NCBI GenBank assembly: GCA_035455185.1
Contig: DATIFQ010000428.1
Coordinates: forward strand, 1-6,721
Length of the DNA stretch: 6,721 nucleotides
Direction: 5' to 3'
DNA from: JAEHDI01 sp035455185
Lineage (GTDB): Bacteria; Acidobacteriota; Terriglobia; Bryobacterales; Bryobacteraceae
Shown: piece after piece, positions 6,687-6,721 of the stretch
How positions within the stretch are numbered: the first letter of the stretch is position 1
How the letters are laid out: each line of letters begins with the position of its first letter
The notes under the pieces: generated by a model
The model's input: the letters and a program-made list of their open reading frames with translations, nothing else
The model's database searches: none
Told to the model about the DNA's origin: nothing
Position numbers and translations under genes: made by a program

Positions 6687-6721
6687 GGGCGGAATTCGCG
6701 AACCATCTGCACGACAGCCTT
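6683..6721 (-). CDS. C-terminal end of the upstream haem-operon gene, probably hemE
   Basis: The minus strand encodes KAVVQMVREFRP followed by TGA, with the TGA overlapping the hemH ATG as ATGA. The remainder lies outside the window. Uroporphyrinogen decarboxylases often end in a similar short helix (a 'V..LV..V.E' pattern), and hemE-hemH-hemY is a well-known gene order, so HemE is the likely identity. Twelve residues cannot prove it; another gene ending here is possible. The frame and the overlap are seen directly. Confidence 0.5.
   Translation of the reverse strand, partial: KAVVQMVREFRP

Overview
The window is GC-rich bacterial chromosome, very probably from an acidobacterium of the Bryobacter/Solibacter type. 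That placement is an inference from three things: an Oar-like outer-membrane receptor with an N-terminal carboxypeptidase-regulatory-like domain, a secreted SYLF protein, and leaderless-looking starts in a GC-rich background. No rRNA or tRNA is present to confirm it. I see no RNA gene, insertion sequence, CRISPR array or prophage.

Left edge (1-577): two purine-metabolism-type gene fragments lie head to head and both lack their N-termini. A PurF-like class II glutaminase segment reads leftward off the window. The C-terminal part of a GMP-synthase-like protein reads rightward to its natural stop at 577. They meet at about 118-145, over a small perfect inverted repeat. This looks like a rearrangement or assembly breakpoint, not a normal divergent gene pair.

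Middle (648-3875, minus strand): a TonB-dependent-receptor-like protein is followed with no gap by a secreted SYLF-domain protein. The receptor stop codon directly abuts the SYLF start codon, and the SYLF ribosome binding site lies inside the receptor's last codons, so the two are probably translationally coupled. Diverging from the receptor is a plus-strand gene (3865-4428) for a small exported protein of unknown function. The space between them carries two TACAAT boxes facing opposite ways, each about 6 nt from a possible leaderless start.

Right (4415-6721, minus strand): the end of a haem biosynthesis operon. It holds the last codons of an upstream gene (probably hemE), then ferrochelatase (hemH), then an oxygen-dependent, FAD-containing protoporphyrinogen/coproporphyrinogen oxidase (hemY type). 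The genes overlap by ATGA or are 1 nt apart, so they are almost certainly cotranscribed and carry out the last steps of haem synthesis. The 3' end of hemY overlaps the 3' end of the convergent exported-protein gene by 14 bp.

I found no clear new multi-gene system. The points most worth checking are the truncated purF/guaA junction, the receptor-SYLF coupling, a T9 homopolymer inside the receptor gene, and the mirrored leaderless-type promoter region.
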